Source: Flavobacteriales bacterium
Lineage (GTDB): Bacteria; Bacteroidota; Bacteroidia; Flavobacteriales_D; Parvicellaceae
Direction of reading: 5' to 3'
Length of the DNA stretch: 64,000 nt
NCBI GenBank assembly: GCA_020635565.1
Contig: JACJZN010000007.1
Location: forward strand, 434,001-498,000
Shown one piece after another: positions 43,493 through 51,977 of the stretch; the first letter of the stretch is position 1; each line of letters opens with the position of its first letter. The notes under the pieces were generated by a model. That model was not told where the DNA came from and made no database searches. It worked only from the letters and a program-made list of their open reading frames with translations. The translations under genes were made by a program, and so were the position numbers.

Positions 43493-43644
43493 TGCTTTAT
43501 TTGGGATTTGTTCAAATAGAGTTACTTGACAAAGGAACGACATAATACATCAAAAAGCAACTTTGAGAGGCCATCAATACTTGGCCGATTTCTCTAGTGT
43601 CTAATGAAGAAGATGTCATATGTGTATTAAGATGATTTATTAAT

Positions 43645-43652
43645 TATCTTTG
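43645..43652 (+). promoter_or_regulatory. -7 promoter box of ssrA
   Basis: TATCTTTG matches TAnnTTTG, 14 nt before the mature tmRNA 5' end, which allows a short processed leader. Confidence 0.5.
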
Positions 43653-43666
43653 TCCATATCATTTAA

Positions 43667-44064
43667 GGGGCCGACTTTGGATTTGACGGCAAGAGAAATG
43701 ATCCTGTAAGCATATCGAGTGTTGTGAATGTGACTCGTAAATCTCTATTCTCATCTCTATAAACGGAGAAAACAACTACGCACTTGCTGCTTAATCACAA
43801 GATGTGATTCGGCTTAATCCCATACAAGGTATGCGGACAAGTTGCCCCGCTCATGACTACCTGTTCAGCGGTTGTGAGCAACGGGGTATCGTTGGCCTGA
43901 ACTAGTTGAAGTTTTGCTTCGAGACAGATACGAAATTTTAGAAGCTAAGTCATAGTTAGGCTGTTTGTGGTCAGGCTATGGTCGAAAACCAAACACAAAA
44001 TAAGTATGTAGAAAGCTTGGTCGTTCCTTGTTTGGACGAGGGTTCGAACCCCTCCGGCTCCACC
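43667..44064 (+). ncRNA. ssrA: Transfer-messenger RNA (tmRNA)
   Basis: The 5' end GGGGCCG pairs with CGGCTCC at 44055-44061 to form the tRNA-like acceptor (one G-U pair). The T-arm GGTTCGAACC is present. The tag frame at 43765-43794 reads GENNYALAA then TAA, with a GGA resume codon likely and an Asn codon before it. GExNYALAA is the usual Bacteroidota tag. The gene-encoded end is ACC followed by T, so the CCA must be completed after transcription. A terminator follows. The 3' end is also one boundary of the downstream island. Confidence 0.95.
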
Positions 44065-45584
44065 TGAGAGGACAGCCTCGAAAAATTAAGAGGTTGTCCT
44101 TTTTTATTTGTCCCGAAAGCCCCGCCATGCTTGAGAATTAGTTTGAAGGCAGAATTTATCTCCGGGGTTCGACAAATTTTTCCGTCAAAAATTATTTGAT
44201 CAACGAATATCGAACCCAGTATCTTTTGCTTTAGGCTTACTGATGCTAGATCATGCATTTTTCCTAGGTTTTTCAGTAAATGAATCCCTGAAAGAATGAA
44301 GTTCTCAAAATTGGTACTACTGACCCTAATGTTCCTCATTTTTTGATTGATTTCAAACAATTCTTGATTGAATCGTGCCTTCATAGATTTGTAATCTTCG
44401 GCATCAACCGTTCCGTCCACAAGTAGATCCTGTAGATTGGTTAATCGCTCTTTGATTTTTTCCTGCTGAACTTTTAATCCATTCGTTATGACCTTTTCGT
44501 CACTACCTGATTTTACCAAAATCTCTTTTACAATGGAATCATAGATTGCTTTTATCCCTTTGTTGAATTTGACTGATTCCATGAAGTTGGTCAATAATTC
44601 ATGAATAGCATCTGCTCTATAGCGTTCTTTGCGACAGTAATTGCAATGGTAGTAGTAATATCTTACTCCTAGTTTTCCTCTGGATGCTGATCCAGTCAAG
44701 TTTTTACCGCAATTGGAGCATTGTAGTTTTCCTCTCAGGTACAGGTCATCTCGTTTCTTAGTTACTTTGGCAACACTGTTCAATCGCTTTTTTGTTCCAT
44801 CTAACGCATTCTGCACTCTGTAAAACAAGTCTTCTGAAATCAACCCTTGATGAACTGCTTCAACTACCATTTCTGGTTCGTCACCCTCGGCTGGAACAAT
44901 TATTTTACCGATGTATAATTCCCTTCTTAGTAATCGAGAGAAATTACTTTTGGATAATCTTAATCCCTTTGCAGCAAGTTCAGATCTTATTTCAGCTTGA
45001 GTAACGCCATCAGCAAATGCCTCAAAGGCGTATCGAATTAAATCGGCATTAGACTCATGAGGAACGATTATGGGCTTATTTTGATCATCTCTCATATTAC
45101 GATATCCAACAGGCGCTTTTCGAATCCATCTCCCTTGCTTTAATGCTTGACGAATACCACCTCTGATCTTTATTGATCTTCGATCGTTGTCAATTTCGGG
45201 CATAGCAAGATAAAGGGCAAGCATTGCTTTTGTTTCGGGAATGCTAAAGTCAATTTGCTGTTCGATTGCCTGTGGTTGGATTTTGTATTTATTGGTCAAT
45301 TCAGCAATAACAGAATATGCACCTGCAATATCTCTTGCGAATCGATCCCAAGTTGTAAAGAGCAAATAATCTATGTCTTTGTGGTTCTTCTTTGCGTAAG
45401 CCATCCACTCTTTCCAAGAAGGACGATCAAATGATTTGGCTGAATGATCTTCATTGAATTGGTAAACAATCTCAATTTGTTCTTTCTCACAATATCTTTC
45501 CAGTCTTTCTAATTGATCATCTAAACTGTAACCTTTCGCTTGTTCGTCAGAACTAACCCGACACATTATTGCTGCTCTCTTCAT
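43971..45584 (-). CDS. Large serine recombinase (site-specific integrase) at ssrA
   Basis: 537 aa as an open frame. An N-terminal resolvase domain has the catalytic Ser11 in MCRVSSDEQAKG and LLFTTWDRFARD (about residues 81-92). It is followed by the recombinase domain (about 155-270) and a zinc ribbon (CSNCGKNL ... CNYCRK), then a coiled-coil segment. The last 29 residues (EPEGFEPSSK... to the stop) are antisense tmRNA, so the protein's natural end is probably upstream of that, near the INSAFKLILKHGG segment, and this extension was created by integration. It is a strong marker for element insertion at ssrA. Confidence 0.9.
   Translation of the reverse strand: MKRAAIMCRVSSDEQAKGYSLDDQLERLERYCEKEQIEIVYQFNEDHSAKSFDRPSWKEWMAYAKKNHKDIDYLLFTTWDRFARDIAGAYSVIAELTNKYKIQPQAIEQQIDFSIPETKAMLALYLAMPEIDNDRRSIKIRGGIRQALKQGRWIRKAPVGYRNMRDDQNKPIIVPHESNADLIRYAFEAFADGVTQAEIRSELAAKGLRLSKSNFSRLLRRELYIGKIIVPAEGDEPEMVVEAVHQGLISEDLFYRVQNALDGTKKRLNSVAKVTKKRDDLYLRGKLQCSNCGKNLTGSASRGKLGVRYYYYHCNYCRKERYRADAIHELLTNFMESVKFNKGIKAIYDSIVKEILVKSGSDEKVITNGLKVQQEKIKERLTNLQDLLVDGTVDAEDYKSMKARFNQELFEINQKMRNIRVSSTNFENFILSGIHLLKNLGKMHDLASVSLKQKILGSIFVDQIIFDGKICRTPEINSAFKLILKHGGAFGTNKKGQPLNFSRLSSQVEPEGFEPSSKQGTTKLSTYLFCVWFSTIA
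44069..44106 (+). terminator. Rho-independent terminator of ssrA
   Basis: Stem AGGACAGCCTC / GAGGTTGTCCT (one mismatch-like G-U) with an A-rich loop, followed by TTTTTT. It lies 5 bp past the tmRNA 3' end. The recombinase frame on the other strand runs through it. Confidence 0.85.
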
Positions 45585-45771
45585 TGCTTTGTGTTTTTAT
45601 TATGCGTTGTTGCTCCAGAAACATTTGCACATTCAAACGAGCCAATTTTACTAACCAGTCTTTGATTTGTAATAATTCTTCGTCTGTGTACTTTTCTTTT
45701 TTCGGATCTAAGAGCTCTCTGCATTTTTCTAATGAAATCATTTTAGTTTCGAGTTGTCGGAAGCTCCTCAT
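45553..45771 (-). CDS. Small hypothetical protein upstream of the recombinase
   Basis: 72 aa (or 62 aa if the internal ATG at 45741, MISLEKC, is used). It is charged and helical (CRELLDPKKEKYTDEELLQIKDWLVKLARL), with a C-terminal Asn/Ser-rich tail. It overlaps the recombinase gene start by 32 bp, so it is likely translated with it. Small proteins in this position are common beside Bacteroidota serine recombinases; the function is unknown. Confidence 0.62.
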   Translation of the reverse strand: MRSFRQLETKMISLEKCRELLDPKKEKYTDEELLQIKDWLVKLARLNVQMFLEQQRIIKTQSNEESSNNVSG

Positions 45772-45807
45772 TTCGGTAGCCGTCCACTCGTATCTATTCG
45801 CTTGGGC

Positions 45808-46725
45808 TTATCCCATAGCACTCACTTTATGTTTTGTTTTTCTTCTCAAGCAAGTAATTTTCCCATCTTGAGTTTTGTAATTTATCTCTTGATAATTATT
45901 ACGCATGATAAAATCAACCAACTTGCCTTGAGCTTGTTTGATGTCGATATTTTCTTCGGTCTCAATCAGGGATATTTCCTTATCCTGATTAAATTTTACA
46001 AGAAGTGAAATCAAATTTCCTTTTCTAAGTTGTTCAATTACTTGTCTTTCGGCAAAAGTCAGCTGAAGCATATCTTTCTCTTCAAAAAGTCCCAACTCTT
46101 CTTTGGTTAAGAAGTCTGCTATGATTGATTTAATCGGAATCGCCAAATAAGGAGCGTTAAGTATATAGTCGAAAGCAATGTTCTCTCGATTCGGCACACC
46201 AAAAGATATTACAGAACTTCCATTTTGATTAATTACCAAGTGATAATCCACACGATCTGTGAAAGCTCCATAGATTAATCCACCAAGTACTGTTTGAGCC
46301 ATGTTCATGTCTTCCGAATCCAAGAACTTCACAAGTTCATTTGGTTCAATGAGATCTCCATCAAGGTCGAGTAAATCAACTAATTCTTTCAGCTCAGGAT
46401 TTTCATTATAACCTTTTTGGTTTTCAATTATTGAAAGTAGGAGCTCTTTAACACCTGTTTCCATCATTAAATGCTCCTTAACCATTCTGATAGCATCAAT
46501 TGAGACGCCAAATGACCGTAATTGCTCAATAATTTTGATCCATACGTATTCGAGTATGTTGTACTTTCTTCTACCCGATGTAGGTTTGTCATCAATGAAC
46601 AAGCCTGCTCGTGACCAATCCAATACATTTTTGTTGCTAATCCCAATCTCTTTAAGGCTATACCGTTTATTGGTCAGGAACTTATAGAGTTGTATCTGAT
46701 CTTTATATTTTATTGCTTCCATCAT
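45808..46725 (-). CDS. MerR-like HTH regulator, 305 aa
   Basis: The N-terminal third is a MerR-type HTH (KEIGISNKNVLDWSRAGLFIDDKPTSGRRKYNILEYVWIKIIEQLRSFGVSIDAI) with its usual alpha-helical continuation. The remaining 200 residues form a mostly beta-poor effector domain with no known ligand site (for example GGLIYGAFTDRVDYHLVINQNGSSVISFGVP). The protein likely controls the island's recombination or regulatory genes. Its upstream region holds an ATTAC-N6-GTAAT inverted repeat (46733-46748) that could be its operator. Confidence 0.78.
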   Translation of the reverse strand: MMEAIKYKDQIQLYKFLTNKRYSLKEIGISNKNVLDWSRAGLFIDDKPTSGRRKYNILEYVWIKIIEQLRSFGVSIDAIRMVKEHLMMETGVKELLLSIIENQKGYNENPELKELVDLLDLDGDLIEPNELVKFLDSEDMNMAQTVLGGLIYGAFTDRVDYHLVINQNGSSVISFGVPNRENIAFDYILNAPYLAIPIKSIIADFLTKEELGLFEEKDMLQLTFAERQVIEQLRKGNLISLLVKFNQDKEISLIETEENIDIKQAQGKLVDFIMRNNYQEINYKTQDGKITCLRRKTKHKVSAMG

Positions 46726-46814
46726 TATCTACATTACCGTTATGTAATTTTAAAACTAGGTCAAAAAAAAGAGGTAACAAGTTTGAGTTACCAACAGCAA
46801 AAAATGCCGTTTTT

Positions 46815-47051
46815 TCAGATCAAGGTTTGTTGCATTTGGTGTATTTCACGCAATAAAATCGATAAATCGTACAAATATTTTGGTTTTATCTTTTTGTAAA
46901 TAATCAGGAAAGCTTCTTTGGGAGCGACTTTCGCCAACTCAATAGCTCTTTTGATTTTGTCATCATTTACTCCGCTTAATTTTAATATTCCATGCAGTAG
47001 AACTTGAGCCAAAACAGGCTTAAATGCTTCTATTTTATCGTGATTGTCCAT
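46815..47051 (-). CDS. Small hypothetical protein, 78 aa
   Basis: The family is unknown. The sequence is helical and amphipathic (FKPVLAQVLLHGILKLSGVNDDKIKRAIELAK, then FLIIYKKIKPKYLYDLSILLREIHQMQQ). There is no membrane segment or signal. It lies in the regulatory module between the MerR-like regulator and a coiled-coil protein. The gap to the upstream gene at 47084 is 32 bp. Confidence 0.6.
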   Translation of the reverse strand: MDNHDKIEAFKPVLAQVLLHGILKLSGVNDDKIKRAIELAKVAPKEAFLIIYKKIKPKYLYDLSILLREIHQMQQTLI

Positions 47052-47083
47052 TTTCTTGTGTTTTTCTGTTAATAATTTGTTTC

Positions 47084-47926
47084 CTATGATGCTTCTGGAG
47101 CACTTCTTTTCTTGTTTTCGTCTTCAATGAGTTTATTGACACCGTTTCGAATAGTTTCAGATTTGGAAATCGCCAACATTAGGTTTACTACCTGTTTAAC
47201 TCCTCCAGCTCCGTATCTTTCATAAATATCATTGAATACTTCTTCTTGCTCAGAAAGATCTTCAGAGTCAGTGTCTTCTTCATTAACTTCAACCTCAACC
47301 TCGGATTGATTTTGAGATGTTTCAGTTCCAGATAATGTTGGTGGAGCTTGTCCTTTGAAAGCTCCCATTAGGGCAATGCCATCTTTTAACAATCCTCTAA
47401 GATCAGTCTTGCCTCTCAGTTCTTCTAATTCTCCTTCTAACTCTTCGATTAGTTCTTCTTGCTCGGCAACCTTTTCTTTCAAAGATTTGATCAGATATTC
47501 CTGATCTTTCTTTGCTAATGCTTCCTCAATTTTCTTGTCGACATCTACAGGTGCGTTTATGCCGGATAAGGGTTTGTCTTTGAGGTAAAATAGGTGGCGG
47601 TTACAATTGTTAGAATTACCGAAATAAAGGATTACTTCAATCGCTTCTGTTGACGAATCCACAAATTCTTTGTAATCGTCAAACATTCGAAGATTAGTGG
47701 TCTTATATACACAAAACTCACCATCTACCTTAATTCCATAAAAACGTTCTTCTCCACGTTGTTTTTGGTTTTCAAGCAATCGTTTAAGTCGATCGACTGC
47801 TTCGTCAGAATAGCTTTTCGTAAAAATTCGCTGACTGGATCTGGAAGGGACATTCCGTTTCCCATTCCATTTTTTCTTTTTGTTTTGTTCAAATTCCATG
47901 GTACTTTTTTCTACAAGATTACGCAT
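47084..47926 (-). CDS. Coiled-coil hypothetical protein, 280 aa
   Basis: I do not recognise it. The N-terminus is basic (NKKKKWNGKRNVPSRSSQRIF). A globular part (VDGEFCVYKTTNLRMFDDYKEF ... FGNSNNCNRHLFYLKDKP) follows, then a Glu-rich coiled coil at about 150-190 (EKVAEQEELIEELEGELEEL) and an acidic tail (EVEVEVNEEDTDSEDLSEQEE) before a helical end. The start could be at 47926 or the internal ATG at 47899 (MEFEQ). The composition suggests a regulatory or scaffolding protein of the element. Confidence 0.62.
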   Translation of the reverse strand: MRNLVEKSTMEFEQNKKKKWNGKRNVPSRSSQRIFTKSYSDEAVDRLKRLLENQKQRGEERFYGIKVDGEFCVYKTTNLRMFDDYKEFVDSSTEAIEVILYFGNSNNCNRHLFYLKDKPLSGINAPVDVDKKIEEALAKKDQEYLIKSLKEKVAEQEELIEELEGELEELRGKTDLRGLLKDGIALMGAFKGQAPPTLSGTETSQNQSEVEVEVNEEDTDSEDLSEQEEVFNDIYERYGAGGVKQVVNLMLAISKSETIRNGVNKLIEDENKKRSAPEAS

Positions 47927-47971
47927 GGATTTCCCTGTCGGGGGAGGTTTGGATTGCCCCGAATTTGGTGT

Positions 47972-48823
47972 TTATTTCAAATTTTCTTTGATTTCCTTTA
48001 TTTCTTCCTGAATCATTCGCTCAGCTTTATCCAACTGGAGTTTCTGAAAGTAAGGGAGTATGGTTTCCAAATCTTTCAGATAGGCTTTGTCCGACTTTCC
48101 ATTGAACAGTTTCTTAAGAACTCCATATTTAGCGGAATTATCCAATACGGTAATAGGTTGATTGGAGAGCAAATGAAGAAAGCGTGCTACATCCGTCATA
48201 TTTACATCTGCTCTGGGTGTTATTCCGATATGTTCCATTAAAAAATACAGCGCTAGGGCTTGTTGTTTGTCTGAAAAGGTAACCGAATACTCGTGCTTCC
48301 GATTTAATGCGCCCTTCTCCATTTCCGAAATGGGAGCATCCAGACTAAAAGGTTCTATTTCTTCAGATTTTGGGTATTTCTCTAACAAAGATTTTATCGC
48401 CAGAAAAAATGCAAGTAGGTCAGTTAGTTCATGATATTCCAGCGACATTAAGTATTGCTCGTTTCCAATTCGGTCAGATAGAAAATGAAAGCTATCACTA
48501 GCCTCTTCCTCATACATTTCTTCCAAAAGTGCTATTTCAACTTCTGTCCTGAATTTAATGTCTGGAAGTTTAGAGAACGTTTCATCCAATGCTGACAAGT
48601 TATTTAGCCTATAATGGTGCAGGAAAATTCGAGATAAGAAATTGAAGAAGATGGATTCTTTAGGGATTTTCGGATTTCTTTCGAAAATGGAAGATCGATA
48701 AAAGGCAGAAGCATATTTCTTATTATCAGATTGCTCAATTTTCTGCAAGTACAAGTTCTCTAGCTCAAGAATATACTTTGATACTAAGTCTTCAAAAAAG
48801 TTATCTGATTTGCTTACTTCCAC
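47972..48823 (-). CDS. Hypothetical element protein, 283 aa, GTG start
   Basis: The family is unknown. It is helical throughout; the C-terminal 60 residues (YGVLKKLFNGKSDKAYLKDLETILPYFQKLQLDKAERMI) resemble the C-termini of Bacteroidota mobile-element proteins of unknown role. The start codon is GTG at 48823 with no in-frame ATG nearby upstream. Its promoter region is the 10-bp repeat block at 48858-48917. An ATATTTTG box (one mismatch from TAnnTTTG) lies between the repeats and the start. Confidence 0.65.
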   Translation of the reverse strand: MEVSKSDNFFEDLVSKYILELENLYLQKIEQSDNKKYASAFYRSSIFERNPKIPKESIFFNFLSRIFLHHYRLNNLSALDETFSKLPDIKFRTEVEIALLEEMYEEEASDSFHFLSDRIGNEQYLMSLEYHELTDLLAFFLAIKSLLEKYPKSEEIEPFSLDAPISEMEKGALNRKHEYSVTFSDKQQALALYFLMEHIGITPRADVNMTDVARFLHLLSNQPITVLDNSAKYGVLKKLFNGKSDKAYLKDLETILPYFQKLQLDKAERMIQEEIKEIKENLK

Positions 48824-48857
48824 ATAGAAATAACGCCAAAATATTCTGTTTGTTACT

Positions 48858-48917
48858 CAACGATACACAATGATAAACAACGATACACAACTGTAATCAA
48901 TGATAAACAATGATTTT
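48858..48917 (-). repeat. Six tandem 10-bp repeats (CAAYGATAMA type)
   Basis: Six consecutive 10-bp units on the plus strand: CAACGATACA, CAATGATAAA, CAACGATACA, CAACTGTAAT, CAATGATAAA, CAATGATTTT. Each unit keeps the CAA start and GAT core except unit 4. The period equals one helical turn, so proteins would bind on one DNA face. The block lies upstream of the gene starting at 48823 and ends at the stop codon of the HNH gene. Candidate operator array or iteron. Confidence 0.7.
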
Positions 48918-49921
48918 TAATTATAAAAATCAGAGAATCTTGAGATGTCTTGAATGAATTTACTTAAAGGTCTTTTGTTAATGTCTTTTTTATTTGGGTA
49001 CACACGTAAGAAAACTCTATCAATTGATTCTTGATCTTGAAATAAGGGACGATCCTTGGAATCTTTGTAATGTTTCAACAACTCTTTTCTTTTTGATTCT
49101 GGGTATTCTCTACCAAGTTCTATAATTTCACTGGCTATTTCAGTGAAATTCCCGTATATACCTGTTATATCAAATAGTTCATTATGATTCTTAACTTTAA
49201 TATTCCCTGTTCCGGTAATATCGATTTGCAAATCTGAATGGTCAATGCTTGCACCTTTTAATAGAATTGTACCATCTGATTTCTTTCCAAGGGTAAATTT
49301 GAAATAATCTCCAACTGAATCTAAATATGGATGAAAGTAGTCCTTTGTCCAAAAATCACCATCACCTTTATTAAGATTGCAATTAGCGCACGATGGAATT
49401 AAGTTGTAAAGTGAAATTGAGAAATAAGGATACTTTTTCTTTGGAAAAATGTGATCTATCTGAAATTTTACAGACTCTAATTCTTCTTTGACAAAAGTTA
49501 GCGTGTACTGAGAATTACAGTAGTAACAGGTTTTAAAATTATTCGTTTCGTGAAAGAATTTCTTCAATATTTTGTTTTGAAGTCTTTCGTAACCTAAGCT
49601 TTGAACTAACTTTTCCCCAAATGGTGTTTGCTTGACGTATTCCCCTTTATTGTTAACCTCGTAAAAACACTTGCCGAAACATGGATCTATTCTTTTTATC
49701 CAAATTTCCATTTCTTTAGGACTCATCACCAATACTCTTTTAAAGTTGCGAATTAACAGAGTAACAAAATGATATTGAAACTGACCACAATGATATTCTT
49801 TACGTAATTCTTTCAGATCATCAATTGACTTTTTTGTATTTCCATGCAGTCCTTTTGCATAGATGAAATCCGTATATATTTTTTCTACTTCATTCCTATT
49901 ATGAAATTCAATCTTCTCCAT
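48917..49921 (-). CDS. HNH endonuclease, Septu PtuB-like
   Basis: 334 aa. The HNH fold has the zinc pairs CYYCNSQ and CANCN. The catalytic segment is VKFQIDHIFPKKKYPYFSISLYNLIPSC, with the Asp-His pair, followed by NKGDGDFW. Flanking regions are helical, with no signal peptide. Its start overlaps the 3' end of the ATPase gene by 14 bp. An ATPase (SMC/ABC-like) plus HNH pair is the hallmark of Septu (PtuA/PtuB) anti-phage systems, so this is a Septu-like nuclease subunit by context. Confidence 0.82.
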   Translation of the reverse strand: MEKIEFHNRNEVEKIYTDFIYAKGLHGNTKKSIDDLKELRKEYHCGQFQYHFVTLLIRNFKRVLVMSPKEMEIWIKRIDPCFGKCFYEVNNKGEYVKQTPFGEKLVQSLGYERLQNKILKKFFHETNNFKTCYYCNSQYTLTFVKEELESVKFQIDHIFPKKKYPYFSISLYNLIPSCANCNLNKGDGDFWTKDYFHPYLDSVGDYFKFTLGKKSDGTILLKGASIDHSDLQIDITGTGNIKVKNHNELFDITGIYGNFTEIASEIIELGREYPESKRKELLKHYKDSKDRPLFQDQESIDRVFLRVYPNKKDINKRPLSKFIQDISRFSDFYN

Positions 49922-51971
49922 TTAGGTTTAATTTTCTTCGTATCTCCCTAGCTTCTTTTTCAAGTTCTTCTGCTTTTATTTCATCAGGAGATTTTTGTCT
50001 AGGCAGATCATTCAAAAGATCAAATAGTCTGATTTTAATTATTCTTTCTCCTATTAAATTTATTCGATCTCTATATTCAATGAATTTTTCGTGAGATAAG
50101 AAACCTTCATTACTTTCACTATAAAATGACTTTAAATCATACAACTCTCTTAACAATTCCTCAATTTTCTCCTTCGCAAACTCTCCAATGAAGCCATTCT
50201 TCATAAAAAAGCTGTCAGCAATTAAGTCGTAGATGTTAGCGCCAAAAGTGTTAGTTTGAAAATTTGATGATCTAACTGTTTTGAAATGATTATCTCCTGC
50301 TTGCTTTCGTTCTAGTTTAATAATGTTTTGATTAGTAAAATCAGATAAAATAAATGGAGAGTGGGTCGTAATTAACAATTGAACATTTATTTTTCTTTGG
50401 TTATTACTATACTGGTTTATGGCATTTCTTAAATTGAAAAAAAATGTTCTTTGCCATTCGGGGTGATAGTCATTTCCAGGTTCGTCTAACAGAATGGTTA
50501 TAGTGTCTGGAGCATCTCCCACTTCCTCTAGCATGGAGATGTGATTCATTAATCTTGAAATTAAAAAAAGGAAATTTCGTTCACCTGAACTTAAATTAGT
50601 TAAGGAAAATTTAAAAAATGGAAGTCTAAACTTTGAATGTGATGTTAAGTTTCCGTATAGGTTTAAAAATTCTTTTATTTCAGGTTCTGAATCGATCAAT
50701 TTAAATCTTAAACCAGAAAACTCATCGAAACCATTAGTTACCGCTTGAGAAGAAAATTTTTTATTTTGTAACATGAATATCATCATCTTTCGGAATGATG
50801 TCCAAATGGAACTAAATTCAATTCTTTCTAATTCCTTTGATTCAGTTTGATAAACCTCTATTAGTTTAATAAACTCTTCAATCTGAAACTCATTTTTTGT
50901 AGCTGGATAAATTTCTTTAATCGAGTTTTCAAAATCCGATAATATCCTATCAATTGAAGTACTGATACCTTCAACGGGATCCGCATAATAATCAACTAGC
51001 TTAAGTATAGTAGCTAGTAAGAACTCTCTATAAACTTGAGTAACATAATCTGCTTTAAAAGTGTTAATAAGAGCATGATACCTAGGGTATGATGCATCAA
51101 AATTTAAGAACAAATTATTTTCAATAATAAATCGATTAAATAATTCTGGTAATGCTCCAAGATGAAATCGTAATTCAATTTTACTACTAATAGTATCAGG
51201 TATTAGCTTTTTAAACCACGGGTATTTGAAATATAGTTGCAAAAATTCAGAAACCTGATAGTTATCCATTGAAAGAAGATTGTTTTCAAATATCGTTTCT
51301 TTCAGGATTGACTCAAGTCCCCACTTGTTGCTTTGAACTAGATAATTTGAGGTGCTAATGTCAATTACACTGATTCCTTCTTCCATCTGTTCGGATGTGC
51401 TGTAAATTTTTCCAGAGTAATTTGGGATCTTCGTAGGTTCAATTGAGTTTGAATAATTGAAGAGCACATTCTTTTTACCAGATAAGAACTGGAATAAACT
51501 TTGGTTCTTTTCTAATTCAACAAAAAAATCCAAATTTTCGGAGTAGAAGTTTTTGTTCGTATTAATAAATTTCATGTCAGGAAATATATCCTTTAGCTTA
51601 TTTATTTCTTCAACTGAAATTTTTATTTTTTCTCCTAACAAAAGAAAGTGCTTACTTAAGAGTAATTGCCATGAATGATTAAAACGGGATGCTCCTCCAA
51701 AAAAAAGTATTTCATTAATCAAAGTCGATTTTCCAACTCCATTTTCCCCAACAACAACACTAACATCAGAAATTGCATCTTCTTCAGAAAAGAGACTCCC
51801 AATTTTTGATTGTACAATTTCAAATGAAACTTCTACATGACTGTATGAATCTCCAAAAGAATCATTTACATAGTTGACAATTGATCTAATTGAATACTCA
51901 GAAGACAACTTAAAGTCAACTTCATTATAAAAACTATTGACATCAAAATTTCTATAGTATATAAGCTCCAT
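49908..51971 (-). CDS. AAA/ABC-type ATPase, Septu PtuA-like
   Basis: 687 aa. Walker A is VVVGENGVGKSTL at residues 73-84. The middle is helical. The signature motif is FSLTNLSSGERNFLFLISRLMNH, Walker B is TITILLDEPGNDYHPEWQ, and the H-loop is LLITTHSPFIL near residue 540. This arrangement (AAA_15/AAA_21-like, without a hinge coiled coil as long as in SMC) fits PtuA-type ATPases. It probably senses phage invasion and licenses the HNH partner encoded right after it. It starts 6 bp downstream of hsdR, so it may depend on the same promoter. Confidence 0.8.
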   Translation of the reverse strand: MELIYYRNFDVNSFYNEVDFKLSSEYSIRSIVNYVNDSFGDSYSHVEVSFEIVQSKIGSLFSEEDAISDVSVVVGENGVGKSTLINEILFFGGASRFNHSWQLLLSKHFLLLGEKIKISVEEINKLKDIFPDMKFINTNKNFYSENLDFFVELEKNQSLFQFLSGKKNVLFNYSNSIEPTKIPNYSGKIYSTSEQMEEGISVIDISTSNYLVQSNKWGLESILKETIFENNLLSMDNYQVSEFLQLYFKYPWFKKLIPDTISSKIELRFHLGALPELFNRFIIENNLFLNFDASYPRYHALINTFKADYVTQVYREFLLATILKLVDYYADPVEGISTSIDRILSDFENSIKEIYPATKNEFQIEEFIKLIEVYQTESKELERIEFSSIWTSFRKMMIFMLQNKKFSSQAVTNGFDEFSGLRFKLIDSEPEIKEFLNLYGNLTSHSKFRLPFFKFSLTNLSSGERNFLFLISRLMNHISMLEEVGDAPDTITILLDEPGNDYHPEWQRTFFFNLRNAINQYSNNQRKINVQLLITTHSPFILSDFTNQNIIKLERKQAGDNHFKTVRSSNFQTNTFGANIYDLIADSFFMKNGFIGEFAKEKIEELLRELYDLKSFYSESNEGFLSHEKFIEYRDRINLIGERIIKIRLFDLLNDLPRQKSPDEIKAEELEKEAREIRRKLNLNGED

Positions 51972-51977
51972 ATTGTA

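Noticed and set aside
43971..44060. C-terminal 29 residues of the recombinase (EPEGFEPSSK...) as a real domain
   Set aside because: They are the antisense of the tmRNA 3' end, a frequent annotation artefact, so they are not evidence for a domain.
45569..46008. Plus-strand small frames near the MerR-like gene
   Set aside because: They overlap the small upstream protein and the MerR-like gene in antisense and show no protein-like pattern.
48858..48917. CRISPR array
   Set aside because: Units are 10 bp, directly adjacent and without spacers; no cas genes are in the window.
49908..51971. Retron with PtuAB-type effectors
   Set aside because: No reverse transcriptase or msr-msd-like structure is present near the ATPase-HNH pair.
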